From Durusdinium trenchii (Eukaryota > Sar > Dinophyceae > Suessiales > Symbiodiniaceae), in contig CAXAMN010008402.1 in NCBI GenBank assembly GCA_963970005.1, forward strand, positions 1,689 through 65,688: DNA of 64,000 nt, given 5' to 3'. Position 1 is the stretch's first letter. Each line of letters begins with the position of its first letter. The notes under the pieces were generated by a model. That model saw only the letters and a list, made by a program, of their open reading frames with translations, had not been told where the DNA came from and did not search any database. Positions 1 to 11,699 of this stretch are shown in pieces. Both the position numbers and the translations under genes were made by a program.

Positions 1-122
1 GAGCCTCCTTGACCCCATGGCTACAATTTGAAGTGGCTTTCATATGTTTTTTGTACCCACTCCAATGGCCCTCCTTTGTGCAGCTGAGGTGCATTTAAAT
101 CATCCAACATCCACATCGGACA

Positions 123-202
123 TTGACATGGATTGTGTGTCCAGGTTCTTTGGGGGGTACCAGTCTTATTCAATAATACTCTGGACACACAATCCATGTC
201 AA
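123..202. repeat. Perfect 22-bp inverted repeat (hairpin)
   Basis: Bases 123-144 are exactly the reverse complement of bases 181-202, separated by a 36-base loop. The arms start TTGACATGGA and end TGTGTCCAG. This could be a tiny foldback element or the stem of a structured RNA. No coding sequence overlaps it convincingly. Confidence 0.85.
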
Positions 203-257
203 GGCCTATAGTGCAGGGTCCTGCAAAGCAACATTGCGGTCATGACAGCTGAGGAAA

Positions 258-1470
258 ATGCTTTGCAGGGAGCTCCTATGGTGGGGACCAGGAGATTACC
301 AATCTCAATTGGATGAGGCCTATAGAGCCTTCAAGGCCTACTGCCTTGCTCGCAAAATCTCACATAGCCAACCGGCTTTCACGGTGAAGCTGGACCCTTG
401 GCCTGTAAGTTTCGACACGTTGTTCAACATGGTTGTGCACAAGAATGCTCTGTCTTATCTGTCTTGGGATGGTGGCTTTGGGATCCTGGTTGGCTAGGTG
501 GAGAAGAAAAACCGCGAAGTGTTGATGACGGCGAAGGCTTACAATGGAAGAGTGATCCTTTCTTGGCTTGCCTTTGAATTGAAGAATGCGGCTGGTCAAC
601 TTCGCTTTGCTGACAACGAGCGCCTCACATGCGCTTCGGTGGCAATGACCCTCAGCTGACTTAGCTTCTATTGAAAAGCTACCAACACACATACCCTGCA
701 GGACACTCTTTGCAGCCCTAGTCCTGTGCAATCTCAGGACTTCCATGGCGAGGTTCATGTGGCTGGCTGAGCGCCATGGCCGCTTTTTGATACTTGGCGC
801 ACAACATGTCAAAGTTTGGGACGGTGGTTGGGAAAAGGGAACAGGATATATCATCTCCGCCTTAACGCATCGCTGGTGAAACCTCACTCAAAGTTGGATT
901 CTTGGGTGGCAAGCGTGGTTCATACGCTGCAGTACTATGATTGGATGTCCAGGTGTGGAACAGGCCACTTCTCAAAGCTAAACTATGTATGTATCTACCT
1001 TGCTTGGTGGCTTGATGGGATTTAGCCTTCTGCTACTAACTATTTTCCAAATTTCCTATCTAATCTAATCTATCTAAACTGATCAGCATAGAAGAGTGCT
1101 GAGGGCGTGAGGGCAGAGAAACATATAAATAAATAGAGTTCTTTTGTCCAAAGGATGGGCTGCAGTGCTGTTGATCAAATAGATCTCTGAGGCCACAAAA
1201 TGTGGCAGAAGAGATGTTCCTGGAGGGCATGCAGTACCTGGAGATGTACAAAGTTCTCCAGATCTTGTCAGTGAGGACTGTGTGTTTTGGACATACGCAC
1301 CATGTGGGCCTTTGAGTTGTGCATTTGCACGTCATCCCTTTGCATTCAACCTAGAATATGTTTACTGTGGTAGGATGGGGCTGCATGAATGGCTCGTCAA
1401 GCCGAAGCACCATGTACCTTGCCTGCGTTTCATCCCATTCAGAACACCAGCCGTTGGTCTGATCTGAGAT
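258..1470 (+). pseudogene. Decayed or multi-exon plus-strand coding region, function unknown
   Basis: Several plus-strand segments read like protein but lie in different frames. About 310-395 contains DEAYRAFKAYCLARK. Bases 498-657 are open and contain NREVLMTAKAYNG and ILSWLAFELKNAAGQL. About 1200-1285 contains VAEEMFLEGMQYLEMYKVLQ. About 1378-1425 contains EWLVKPKHH. They could be exons of one gene or a frameshifted relic of a repeated dinoflagellate gene family; the KPKHH box recalls a recurrent motif of such families, but that is memory and not a search result. No start, stop or splice chain could be fixed. It is one of few plus-strand coding signals in the window. Confidence 0.35.
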
Positions 1471-2639
1471 TGGCTAAATAGTCTAACAAGGCTATACAAC
1501 ACTTCCAAACTATAAAACAACTATGCTTTGGAAGGGATGTTGTCCATTGTTTGAGCCAGTCATTGCTTCGCTGCACTGCTGGTGGCAACTAAGATGTTTG
1601 GCCACATTCTGCATGACATAAAGCGGTACAGTTTCTTGGCTTCAGGGACACGTTTCGTTGGCTGCTGGGAGGGAAGGGCTGGAACCAACTTGTTTCTGCA
1701 CTACTTCCCTTGGTCATTGAGCCCAAAGGACCCTTTCTCATGTTTGTGCTGGGGCCTTTACTGTAATTGGGCGTAATGAGATTAGAACAAGTTCAACACG
1801 TATTGTGTGTGGCTTGCTCCCAAAGCTAGAGATCAATAACTTTTTGGTACTCAATTACTCAATAACAATAAATTGGAGCTCTGTGGAATTCTGTGGACAG
1901 TGTTCCTCTTTTGAGATTCAAGTGTTGATCGCGAAGCTTCGGTATCCATTGTGTGGGATATCGAAATGACACGTGCAGCTTTCTTGTGAAATGCATGCTG
2001 AGGGTGCAACTGCAGATTCACTCATTGCTTCATTGATGAGGATGGCATGAAGTGGTTGAAGGGAACTTTGGTTGCGTTGCTTTTCGCTTCCTGTTGACCC
2101 TGCATGTGCATGTTACCTCTTCATTTGAACCCTTGTGATTGGAATCAACCGGTGTAAGGAGTTGCGAATGCTTCGAACTTCAAGAACCGCTCTCGATGGG
2201 TGCTTCGCTGCACCAAACTGCGTTTGATGGGCATGAAGAGGCGATTGCCCATGCCCCTTGTTCTATATAATTTATTCATGTTGGAGTGTATGTCTTTGTG
2301 CTCACATGTACTTTGTAGTGGAACTTTGGTGAATCTGTTGGAACCATGTTGATTTGGTTCAAAAGGTTTGGACCATGGGAGAGATGTGGAACCTCAATCT
2401 GAGGCTGATGCGGAGTTCGAGGATGCGGCGATGATCGATCGCATGGCTCCCCCAGGGAGTGTGAAAAAAGTGCGTGGGTGGGGGTCAGAAACCAGCATGC
2501 GTGAAATGTCTGTTGTTATAACGGCCTTTGTTTTAATATCTGTTAGACTTGTAGGGTATATATATAAGAGACATCCAAGGTTGGACACTATATAGGCGCC
2601 TCCTGCGACATCCTGTTGTTGGGCCTCTTTTGAGTTGAA
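1471..2639. other. No recognisable gene
   Basis: I see only short open frames without protein-like composition. There is a short AT tract at about 2560-2570 and no clear repeat. Confidence 0.4.
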
Positions 2640-3092
2640 AACCTTCGAAAGTGGCGAAGACCACGAAAACGACGACTGCGCGAAAACCACGAAAGCGGCG
2701 AAAACGACAAAAACGTGCAAACGGCGAAAACCGCGAAACCGCGAAAACGGCGAAAACGACGAAAGTGGCGAAAACGGCGAAAACGACGAAAACGGGAAAA
2801 CGGCAAAAACGACGAAAACGGCGAAAACGACGAAAACGGCGAAAACGACGAAAGCGGCGAAAACGGGAAAACGGCGAAACCGGGAAAACGGCGAAACCCG
2901 TTTTCTTGCTTTTCTCGTTTTCACGCTCAAAGACAAAACAAGCAAGAAAACGTAAGAAAACTGGAAAAAACTTCCACACGGCAAAATGCGAGAACGGTTT
3001 TCTCGGTTTTCTAGTTTTCTCGGTTTTCTCGGTTTTCTGGTTTTCTCGGTTTTCTCGGTTTTCTGGTTTTCTCGGTTTTCTCGGTTTTGCCG
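2640..3092. repeat. GAAAACGRC 9-bp satellite with an inverted arm
   Basis: Bases 2640-2900 are tandem 9-base units of the type GAAAACGGC or GAAAACGAC. Bases about 2995-3092 carry units such as TCGGTTTTC, close to the reverse complement of the left units. The centre holds a perfect 11-bp inverted repeat (2900-2910 against 2941-2951). The whole region could fold into a long imperfect hairpin. Because the unit length is a multiple of three, long Lys/Thr-rich or Arg/Phe-rich open frames appear on both strands; they are by-products of the repeat. Confidence 0.85.
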
Positions 3093-3129
3093 TCGCATCG
3101 CGCGGGCCACGACGCAGGTTTTGTGTTCT

Positions 3130-3760
3130 TAGCAGGAAGTGAGGCGCGCTTGCCGGCGGCGTTTTGCGAATCAGTGAGCAGAGACGGCGGTGGGGGTTCA
3201 TGTGCGAGGCTAGGGTAGGTGAGGATATATATATATATGTGTGTAGGCTGTGTAGGTAGAGTGGACAAAGAGTAGCCGGAAGTGGTGAGGTTGATATTGG
3301 AGCGACGTGAGTGTGCAAGGTGAACTGAAAGGCGAACACAATGTAAAGAGTACGTGAATGGAGTGAAGTTGGCGTTGCAGGTAGGCGATAGGAGGTAGAA
3401 ATAGACGGTCGAATTAAAAGGGGGGTGCCCTGGTTCGTGTTGGTGCAGAAGTGTTGTGGAGGTGAAAAAAGGGCACCCTCAAAAATGATATGTGAGTTCG
3501 TCGGCTGCGTGTTGGCAATGAGTGACCAGAGACGGTCGTGGGCGAGGCTATCGGCAGGCTTTCGTGAGGATATATATATATATGTACAGTATATAGGTAG
3601 AGTGGACAAAGAGGAGCTGGAAGTGGTGAAGTGGCTATGGCCGTCACTCGAGAAAGAATGGAAATAAAGAGTAGAATACAGAGGTTTGGGACGGGCCCCC
3701 TTTTGCGTCGATGTCGGGGCGTTGTGGAGGGGAAAAAGGGCACTCTTGTATTATGGGGAA
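3130..3760. repeat. Degenerate tandem copies around AT tracts
   Basis: A segment around 3165-3290 recurs around 3515-3640: shared strings include GAGGATATATATATATATG and GGTAGAGTGGACAAAGAG. A second shared block, GTTGTGGAGG followed by GGGCAC, occurs near 3452 and 3720. The string GCTGGCTTTCGTGA recurs near 3797 and 4487. This looks like a diverged tandem array with a period of about 270-350 bases. Confidence 0.6.
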
Positions 3761-4719
3761 GGTTTCGTATGGTGTGTTGGTCTATGTTTCAAGTGAGTTG
3801 ACGGCTGGCTTTCGTGATTAGATATCCCCTGGTTCTCAGTCAAGCTTGGAATGTAGTTTGGAGTAAGTGCTATGGTTTCCAGCAACAGCTGGCCACTTCA
3901 AATGGCATGGATGCAATGCGCAGTCTCATATGTACAAAATAGTTCAATAACTGCACAAGATCGCACATGTGATTGGTAGAGCAAGGAGATTGCACAAACT
4001 CAAGACGATGGTCTATGTCCACGTTTCACAGTGCTGCTCGAATGTGGAGTGTCCATTTCCGGACGTTTGTCCACCCACGGGAGAAGTGCTTCTCAGCCTG
4101 CCCTAACCCCCCAATCCGCGTGAACAGGCCCTCAACAGTGGCATCATGCACTCTCTTCTCTCTCCTGCCCTCAACAACCCCAATCCCACCGCATACAAAT
4201 TGCCCTCTTCAGCTTAAACTACGATCTATTCTCTTTCCATGGCCTCCTGAGCCCCTCGTGATTCTGATGATGCACTCTTCGCAGTCAATTACATCACCGG
4301 CATCACAACACCCCTCAAACCACTAATTTGTCACTACCAAGTGGCCCACCTCTATTTTGCGCTCTCCCCAACCAGGCTGTGGGTTCACCTCTCCGAAATT
4401 GGCCCTCTCGCGACCACCCCCCTCGCCACACCCCCTTTACTCACTTCGTTCGCTCCAACAACCTCAAGCCCTGCCTACCCTACCGGCTGGCTTTCGTGAT
4501 ATATAAATACATATACACACGACAAGGCATTGAATAATATAATAGTCAAGTATGTGGTCTAGCCTGGTCAATGCAGCTGGTGCTGCTTTACAGATTTCAA
4601 CTATCAATGTTGCAACTGCTTCTAGCGAACAACTACGTATTTACAAGTCTATACTACATTGTATTACCAGTAAACCAATGCGTCTGTTCCGCTATACAAC
4701 CAATGCTATTTAAACGTTT
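3761..4719. other. No recognisable gene
   Basis: The stretch is C-rich between 4080 and 4480 and has no convincing exon. It ends in another GCTGGCTTTCGTGATATA copy (about 4485-4505) related to the tandem array on its left. Confidence 0.4.
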
Positions 4720-7230
4720 CTAGATTTGCCAAGCCTCCAAAAGCTTGGACAGCTCTGTGTGATAGAACTTTAGCAGCTCACGCTCGTTCTCTTCCTTTGA
4801 CAAACCGTGGGCAGCCACACCGAAGAAGTAAGCCAGGTCCTTGAGTTCAGGAATGCTCAACAAGAAACGAACATTTTTACAAATTAGGTTTTGTTAACCC
4901 CCCTGACTAATAAGCTACTAGACTAAGTTAGCTTCTGGGTAGGACGCAGGATAGCTCACGCTCTCACTAATCATTTGGTTCCTATATAGACTTTTTTGAA
5001 AACTTAACTCAACACGGTAATCGCAGTAGACGTAATGCTCAGGATTGCTTCCAACTAGATTAGCTGTTCTCAGTCCATTTCTTGCGCAATCAAATCATTC
5101 AAGCCTTTTCAAGCCTTTGTTGTCATCTTGGTGGACAACTCGAGACTTGACAATGTCAAAACCCATATGATGCCTGCAGCAAAGTGATCTGAATAGAGAA
5201 TATTAGATAGTATATGATACAGTACCACGATTAAACTGCCATGGTCTTTGATTCAAGAACCAACGTCTCACTCGTTATCAATATCTCCGAAAATTCCAAC
5301 CCTGAGAGCGTCTGCTGTATGTCCTTGGAGGGAGGCGCTTTCCCGAACCATTGAAAATCGTAGAATGAAATTCCCTGCTCTTCGTCCTTGGATATTGGCA
5401 ACTCATGACACAAGAGAGAGAGAGAGAGAGAGAGGAACAACAAAAACAATCATTCAGCTTACGATCTGCAGTCAACCAGATCCCAATCGGGGACAACCCA
5501 AAGTGGGTAAGGAGATAAACAGCAAGAATGGCTGCATCACATGCGCAAAGGAATTCAAGATTTCAAGCTTGGTTGACTGCAGCGTCGAACAGAAAAGTTC
5601 TAAGCAAACTCCGAGCTGTCATACATAATGTTCGCACCCTTTGGGTCTCCATGGCACATCGTCTGCATCTTATCAGCCTGTAGACAATGTCAAGGAGTGT
5701 TTAATGGCTTTGTATAATCCGAGTCCAAACCTTGCATGCCCATGGCAGTTCAACTGACAAAGCCCTTTTGAACAAGTCGATAGACACCCTTGACACTTAT
5801 ATGCTCTACAATGAACATACTTGATTCACCGTCCCAATGTTAAAGTTCTGATTTTCAGGAATTACCAAGGACTACAGTAAGGACGTCAAAACAGATTCAA
5901 GACGCAACTCAAGTTCACAGCCATAGCCCTTCCAACTCGCTTACACACTCTGACATTGGTTTTCAGTTAACTCAATTGCCACGATGGGAAGGAAGGTGAA
6001 GAACGGTAAGGTGAAGAGTCCGCAAAACTTGTAGATGTTTGAACAAACTGTTTTGAAGTCTGCAGAAATCACTAAATGCACGGTGCAGCTGCAGAAACGC
6101 GGTGGAAAAGGTTTGGGGGGGTAGTATCATGAAACACCATGGAAACAAAAAGCGAGAGTGGACAGCTTGTCAACAGTTGAAGAAAGCAGGTACGTAGTTC
6201 TGGCGTCCCAGAACTATGTCACTGTGCGACAGATGCGTCTTCATTGGCTGGAGACATCTGAAGCACACTCCAGCCCCCTGCGTGTAAGCACCCTTCGGAA
6301 CAGGGGTTGACACACACACACACACACCTACAGGACCCTGCCTGCAAACGCTCATCAATGCCCTTGGCCGCCCAGCGCAGAACATCTTGGGGCATGCGCC
6401 GCAGTTCAATCTGTCGCCGTGTGAAATCCCAGAAGCAGGCGCGATCTGACACACCAGACCTTACGTGCTCGGAGTTCAGGGATGCCCACACGGAAGCGAA
6501 CGAACACACACACAGCTAATTGTTGTGGGGACCCACTTCCTCCACCGTACCACATCTTTGTGATGAATCTCTTTGAAGCGAACCCATGGCAGGAAGGATT
6601 AAGAGTACCAAGCACATGTTCATTGATTATATATATATATGTGATGTGATCTGTAGCAAACACTTGTAAAGCTACGAGTGCGAAACAAAATGCATCCAGA
6701 AGCCTTCGATGTGCATGCCTTCAGGTTTTTGCATCGTAAGGCGGAAATGCAATTATACTAAGTATCAATAAGTATAATATAATATCCTAGGAAGATTGAT
6801 TGCCTTAATACAACCCGAGTTTGAGGGGAATACAGTATCGGAATGCCTTACAGTAGACTACAGTCAACGCGTTGCTGCTGCAAACAGGTTCTGCCGGAAC
6901 AGTGTCTGCTGCCACGAGGCCTTTCCCCGAAGAAGCAACCTTTCAACCCTTCACCATAAGCCTTCCATATAACGCGATTCCCGTGAAGGACCAATCAAAC
7001 ATATCAATATCGAAAGAAGTCTCCTGAGCAAAACCCTAGAGTTTGGTTGGAAGAATGGACACAACATGCACCGCTAGGCTCTACTCCTTGAAATCAACTG
7101 AGGCGTCTCCTTCACTGCCCAGTCAAGGCTCTTCACGGCCTCATCAGCCTTGCCCCAATAAAGCGCATGGAGCCGCGCGAGCCACTGCAGCGCTAAGTGC
7201 CTCGAGAGTTGCGTTCCGAATCCTGTCCCC
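4720..7230 (-). CDS. CHK/ecdysteroid-kinase-like phosphotransferase, multi-exon
   Basis: Minus-strand exons together rebuild a kinase-like small-molecule phosphotransferase (CHK/EcKinase/APH fold). From 5' to 3': about 7215-7060 has LALQWLARLHALYWG, the WLA..HA helix of the family. About 6455-6345 has FWDFTRRQIELRRMPQDV. Bases 5676 to about 5608 have the catalytic loop CHGDPKGANIMYD. Bases 5401-5324 have the metal-binding YDFQWFGKAPPSK. Bases 4839-4720 have DLAYFFG, then a Glu/Leu-rich helix, and end in TAG. The HGD.KGANI and DFQ boxes and the DLAYF helix are the order expected for the family. The natural substrate is unknown; choline or ecdysteroid should not be assumed. The N-terminal exon is not identified; the exon near 7545-7695 could belong here. 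Confidence 0.75.
4840..5323 (-). other. GA-AG intron bounded by a 7-bp direct repeat
   Basis: Joining PPSK to DLAYFF across this segment restores the kinase frame exactly. The intron then begins GACATACAG and ends CTCAAG, so the donor is GA rather than GT. The heptamer CAAGGAC spans both boundaries (plus-strand complements at 5321-5327 and 4837-4843). Non-GT donors and boundary repeats are known from dinoflagellate introns. The intron also contains a copy of the dispersed repeat at 4905-5005. Confidence 0.6.
4905..5005 (-). repeat. Dispersed ~100-bp repeat family, copy 1
   Basis: Read on the minus strand it contains AAGTTTTC, then GGAACCAAATGATTAGTG, then GTGAGCTATCCTGCGTCC. The same order of blocks occurs on the plus strand at about 33565-33662 and 57055-57155. 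It lies inside the kinase-gene intron. Confidence 0.75.
5412..5433. repeat. (GA)n microsatellite
   Basis: An uninterrupted dinucleotide run lying just upstream, in gene sense, of the exon with the DFQ box. On the coding strand it reads (TC)n and may serve as the polypyrimidine tract of that acceptor. Confidence 0.8.
6308..6329. repeat. (CA)n microsatellite
   Basis: A run of ACACAC about 20 bases long between exons of the kinase-like gene. Confidence 0.8.
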
Positions 7231-7544
7231 ACTGCCGACTAAACAGTACATGACTTAGATTAGATTGTACAACAGCCAGGCTCATGGGTAAATCATGCCT
7301 ACTAAACACAGCCGTTCAGAACGTCTCCTTACTTCTGAGAACCGTTTTTTGTTTCTTTGCCTCAGCCTCAAAGATGTAGGTGGCTTGGAACTAACTACTC
7401 TCTGACGAGGGTCGTTCAGGCCCAAGCCTTCTGAGAACGCATGGAAAATATGCCCACTCTAAGCCCCTAAGGCTTGCACGTTTGCTCAGGGCTGCGAGAG
7501 AAGCCTCTGCCAGGCAGCTTTGTCATGCCTTAGCTAGCATTGTG

Positions 7545-7695
7545 GAATCGTGCGCAATTAGGCTCAATAAAGGATTGAATCGCATCAAACACTTCTTCAA
7601 CCTCCCTTCTTGGAGTATCGGAACAAATGGATTCCCGTCTTGCAGTTGCAAAGGCCCCGAAAGCAGAGTGGAAACAACTTGCCTCTGGCACTGCC
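7545..7695 (-). CDS. Possible exon, unknown protein
   Basis: The minus strand reads GAFATARRESICSDTPRR followed by EVEEVFDAIQSFIEPNCARF, protein-like in composition. It lies upstream of the kinase-like gene in the same sense, so it may be one of its 5' exons or the end of the preceding gene. No family is recognised. Confidence 0.35.
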
Positions 7696-7759
7696 AGGAA
7701 ACTGTGGATGATTCAACAAACCCTTGCCTGAAGGACATCCCTTGCATACTGAACAATGT

Positions 7760-8325
7760 CTTATCAAAAAGAAAACTGTGGTGTTCTAATATGTTCTAAC
7801 TGTCTGAATGAAGACTTGAAAAGTCAAGCGGCAAATGGTCAAGTCTCCATCTTCAGTACGGTCCACCAGCAAGGGCTTTGGACACAAGGCTCCCGCGGCA
7901 CAGATCCTTTCGCTCAAGTCTTGTTCATAGAATGTAGCCTCACAAAGCTGACCGCATTTTGGTGTGTTTGCAGATAGAGTATCTGTTGGAGCAGAACATA
8001 GAGGAGCAACAAGGATCTGTATGAGAGTTGGTAAATGTCGCAAAGAAACGTGTAAACCTGGCATACAGCACATCCGGTATCATCCAGAACACAGAGTACT
8101 GCTCCGCAAGGGCTGACCAAAGGGCTGAACCTTGTTCTAAAGGCAGGAAAGTTCCATGAAACTACTAGTAACAAGGGCATTCTTCCTAGTAACAAGGGCA
8201 TTACTAGTATCAAGGGAATCACTACTAGTAACAAAGACACTACTACTAGTAGCTAGAAGCTACCTGAAACAAGGGCATCGCTACTAGTAACAAGGGCATT
8301 ACTACTAGTAGCTAGAAGATACTAG

Positions 8326-8357
<32 letters not shown>

Positions 8358-9630
8358 CAGTCGCTGTGGTGGTAGCCAGAGGCACACCATGACAGCCGCT
8401 CCTAAATTCCTAAATGGTTCCTCTGGCGCACCGGCCACCCCGTTTACTAAAAAATAAAACCGCGCCCATGGGGCTCGTGATTCTTCCACTCATATATATT
8501 ACACAACCAGAACTACATAAAGCAATGCGAGAAGAAACAAGGAGAGTAGCACACAAGTCCTCACTGAGTTGGTAGCTGACAAGTTCCCCGCTTGATCCAC
8601 ATTCGGCACCATGCGGATTTACACACAGTAGGTGCAACACAAGAAACTTGCCAAGCCATGGGCAGGGAAACAACCGAGTAAGCACCGCAGACTGGCATAC
8701 AGCCGCCTGATAGACGTCCCATTGGGAGTCTGGGGAAGACAGGCATCATGGCCGTCACTCGCCCTGGTTGTCGCGGGCCTCGAATACACGCGTCACGCGT
8801 CCACACTTTACACATGTGCTTTCACATACCTCCACTGTAGATTACTCCCTTAGTGTTTCCGTTTCACTTCGGACATTGGTTGTGTCAAGCCGACCAAGTT
8901 CACCCTGTTCCAATCAGCCCCCAGTCACCACAGAGATGACACCGTAGCACCCAAACACTGGAAACCGGAAACCAACCAAGCCACAAACTAACCAACTCAC
9001 CCCCAACAACGTACGGGTCAGTCACGTTGTTGTCTCCTCCACACCAGTGGCCAAGGGAAGAGTTGACCCCAAGGGAAAACTCAATGTCCCTTGAGCCTGC
9101 ACCGGCAGGAGTCGCGTGCTCCCGTTCTCCCCATAGAACGAAAACCGGAGAAACGCTGGACCCGAAGGACCGATTGGGTTCGCCCTTGTCATCCATAAAG
9201 GTTCCAACCTACAACCCAAGATACCTCTTACAGACAAGGTTGCCCCGGTGGCGCCCACGTGGAGGGCTGCACGTGGAGGGCTGCACGTGGAGAAGCTACT
9301 AGTAGATGTAAATTGTGGCAAGACCGTCCTCAAAGAGCTGTGCATGGCACCCATGTCGCATGGAATCAAGCACATCAGCTACTAGTAGCGATGCCCTTGT
9401 TACTAGTAGCTTATGTGTCAGTCTTTTGTTGAATGGGCGGCTGCTTGCACACACTTCTTGGATTCCACAAGCACCCACTGCAGTCTTGCTCAGCCAAATA
9501 AGCATATCTTGGCATGTTCTTGCTGCAGCATCGCATCAAACCAACAAAAAGGAGTAGCAAAACAACACAAGGAGTGCAGGTCAAAGCCTGCATGTTTTGG
9601 ATTGATTGCTCCCTATGGTCTATGGACATG
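7760..9630. other. No convincing gene; short tandem repeats
   Basis: Apart from the ACTAGTAGC-type arrays at 8155-8330 and about 9295-9410, I see no exon I can defend. A triplicated GGAGGGCTGCACGT string is near 9260-9292. Confidence 0.35.
8155..8358. repeat. ACTAGTA / CAAGGGCAT array followed by (GAT)n
   Basis: Short units built from ACTACTAGTAACAAGGGCAT recur about eight times with changes and embedded GTAGCTAGAAG. The array runs into an uninterrupted (GAT)n tract at about 8327-8358. Related copies occur near 9295-9410, 12150-12190, 18385-18500, 32455-32500 and 57240-57310. Confidence 0.8.
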
Positions 9631-9639
9631 CTCTATCTC

Positions 9640-9745
9640 AACAGCTGTGGATGGAGTCAGAAGTTGGGTGACGGCCAACCTCGTTGTAGTAGGACATGTG
9701 GTCCACCAAAGCCAGTTCATCATCAATCTTCTTGTGCGAACCTCA
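9640..9745 (-). CDS. Possible exon, unknown protein
   Basis: After an AG acceptor-like site the minus strand reads KIDDELALVDHMSYYNEV then GRHPTSDSIHS. The composition is protein-like. It could be a 3' exon of the coiled-coil gene to its right or part of a separate gene. No family recognised. Confidence 0.35.
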
Positions 9746-10689
9746 TTGAAGAAACTGCCAATCTCCAAACTCTTTCACCATTGTGAAACTGAACTTGACA
9801 GAAAAAGTCCAGTCTTGACCGAGGAGCCCACACTCTTCACTACGAAAGAAGCACTTTCACCTTTGCCCGTCACTTGAACCTCGTCCACACTGCCCATTCC
9901 AGTCCATACTGGCAACCTGACTCAGCTGAGTGAGTTCTCAGTGTTTTTTACATACCGCCGCCAGCAATCTCGATTAGGATCTGAACAGCCAAAGTCAAAA
10001 ACCAAAAAACAAACGAAAGAACCGTGCTCTCCAGACTTCCTCGCTAAGGTCCTACTTGATAAATGCCCATTATACATTTGGTTTCCAGGATTCCAACCGA
10101 GGATCAAATTTCGCGGCTTTGCACTTTCGATCTCGACCACCTTCCCTACACCTGTCATGGGAGGTTCATCCGATGTTTCACTTCTCGAAAAGGGACTCAA
10201 GGAAGTTTCGGGCAAGGAAAGCAAGGCTGAATATTGACATATATATATATATATTGAAGTTTTGGGCAGCCGTTGTGCTCAAGATGCCCCTAGACCTATG
10301 GTGTAAAATGTAGAACCTATGGGAAAGCAAATTCATGTGGCAACGGCAACAGTCTTGGTTCTGGGTTGTTCGTCAAAAGTCTCCTGCCTTTGGTCTCAAA
10401 ATGGGGCAAGCATCGCCGTGCCAGATGAAGTGCCAAGGACTTGTCCATGGCTGGAAGTGAAAGAATTGAATACTGTATTACAATTAGCAAATAACCAGCA
10501 CCTCTGTTTCTGCACCTGTGAGTCAGAATTGGCTCTTATATTGTCAACAGTCAACGGTACTGGGCTAAGATATATACGCGAGACTGATGTTTTCCTGCTC
10601 CTGAAGGGATTTGTTTTTGTGATTGCCATCTCCATCTCCTTGGCTTGATTGATGCCACATGTCTGCGTCACGATGTCTCATGGTCGTTT

Positions 10690-10786
10690 GTAAAAAATCA
10701 AAAAAAGTCAATAGCAAGAGTGGCCCTGTTGCCTTCATTCTTTGCTTCTGAAGTGGAAGATGACGAGGATGACCTTCAAGAGTAAT
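10690..10786 (+). CDS. Possible C-terminal exon with acidic tail
   Basis: The plus strand reads SIARVALLPSFFASEVED then DEDDLQE and a TAA stop. An acidic C-terminus is plausible, but no upstream exon was found on this strand and the neighbouring genes are on the minus strand, so it may be chance. Confidence 0.2.
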
Positions 10787-10896
10787 GCTTCGCACACTTG
10801 ATGGATCCAGTTTACTGCCCGTCTAAGGCCCGCTAATTACGCTTCCTTGGTTGTTTGGCTCTGAGCCCTGCATTACAAAGGAAACATGTAAAAATG

Positions 10897-10980
10897 TAGA
10901 TGGCCTCCAACCTAATAGCGATGGCCTCCGCACGAGTAGCGATGGCTTCCACCCTAGTAGCGATGGCCTCCAAAGTGTAG
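10897..10980 (-). repeat. 20-bp GGAGGCCATCGCTACTA minisatellite, short array
   Basis: Four units of the GGTTGGAGGCCATCGCTATTA type, read on the minus strand. The large array of the same family is at 58848-59310. Confidence 0.8.
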
Positions 10981-11699
10981 AACAGTGTTGAACCCAATTC
11001 AGTCAATCTTCCAAAGCTGTCGCTCATTGAACCAAGTGCAGAACGAGACGGACCCACTTCGCTTGTCACCTTCCTGTCAACGAGGGTCAATTGTCTGCAG
11101 TTGGAACTTTTGCTTTTCTTTGACATCCTGTGAGCACTTGAAATACCATTGTCAAATCACTGTATATACATCCAAGATCGCCGAATTTGCTATCCACTAA
11201 ATTGTTGACAACCGTCTGACAAATCTCATCTGTGGAATATACTGCCAATCACGTTCTCCAAACGACCGTCTCAGTTTGCACAACTACCTGTCTGTTGCAA
11301 TGGTAGAATTGGAATGCGTAAGCACAGTGAACAAGGTGATTACATCCCAAGCTCTTCGTATTTTTGAACGCGGATTACTTTGGTTTGAAGTCATAACAAT
11401 CTATCGATCCTGGACTCAAAGTTCGCCATGCAAGCTTCTGCTCTGGAAGTGGTCCGTCTGTCTGTCATCTCCAGCAGAAAGAACTCTCCCGTTGTTTCAG
11501 TCCAGGACCGGTGAAAAATACTGGTCACCCTGACCTGTCATTCTATGCTCCAGCTGCGCCAAAACATAAGAAAATAGTTATTTGTAACGTCAGCCGTCTT
11601 GTTCTCAGATCAACCAGCTGTCAGCAACAGTGCCATGATCACAGCTTGGGAGCTAGGACCAGCTAGGAGGACCAGGTCTACAAATCCAGCTTCACTTTG

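Noticed and set aside
2394..3110. Overlapping Lys/Thr/Arg-rich and Phe/Arg-rich frames on both strands
   Set aside because: They follow the 9-bp satellite periodicity; no non-repeat coding sequence is attached.
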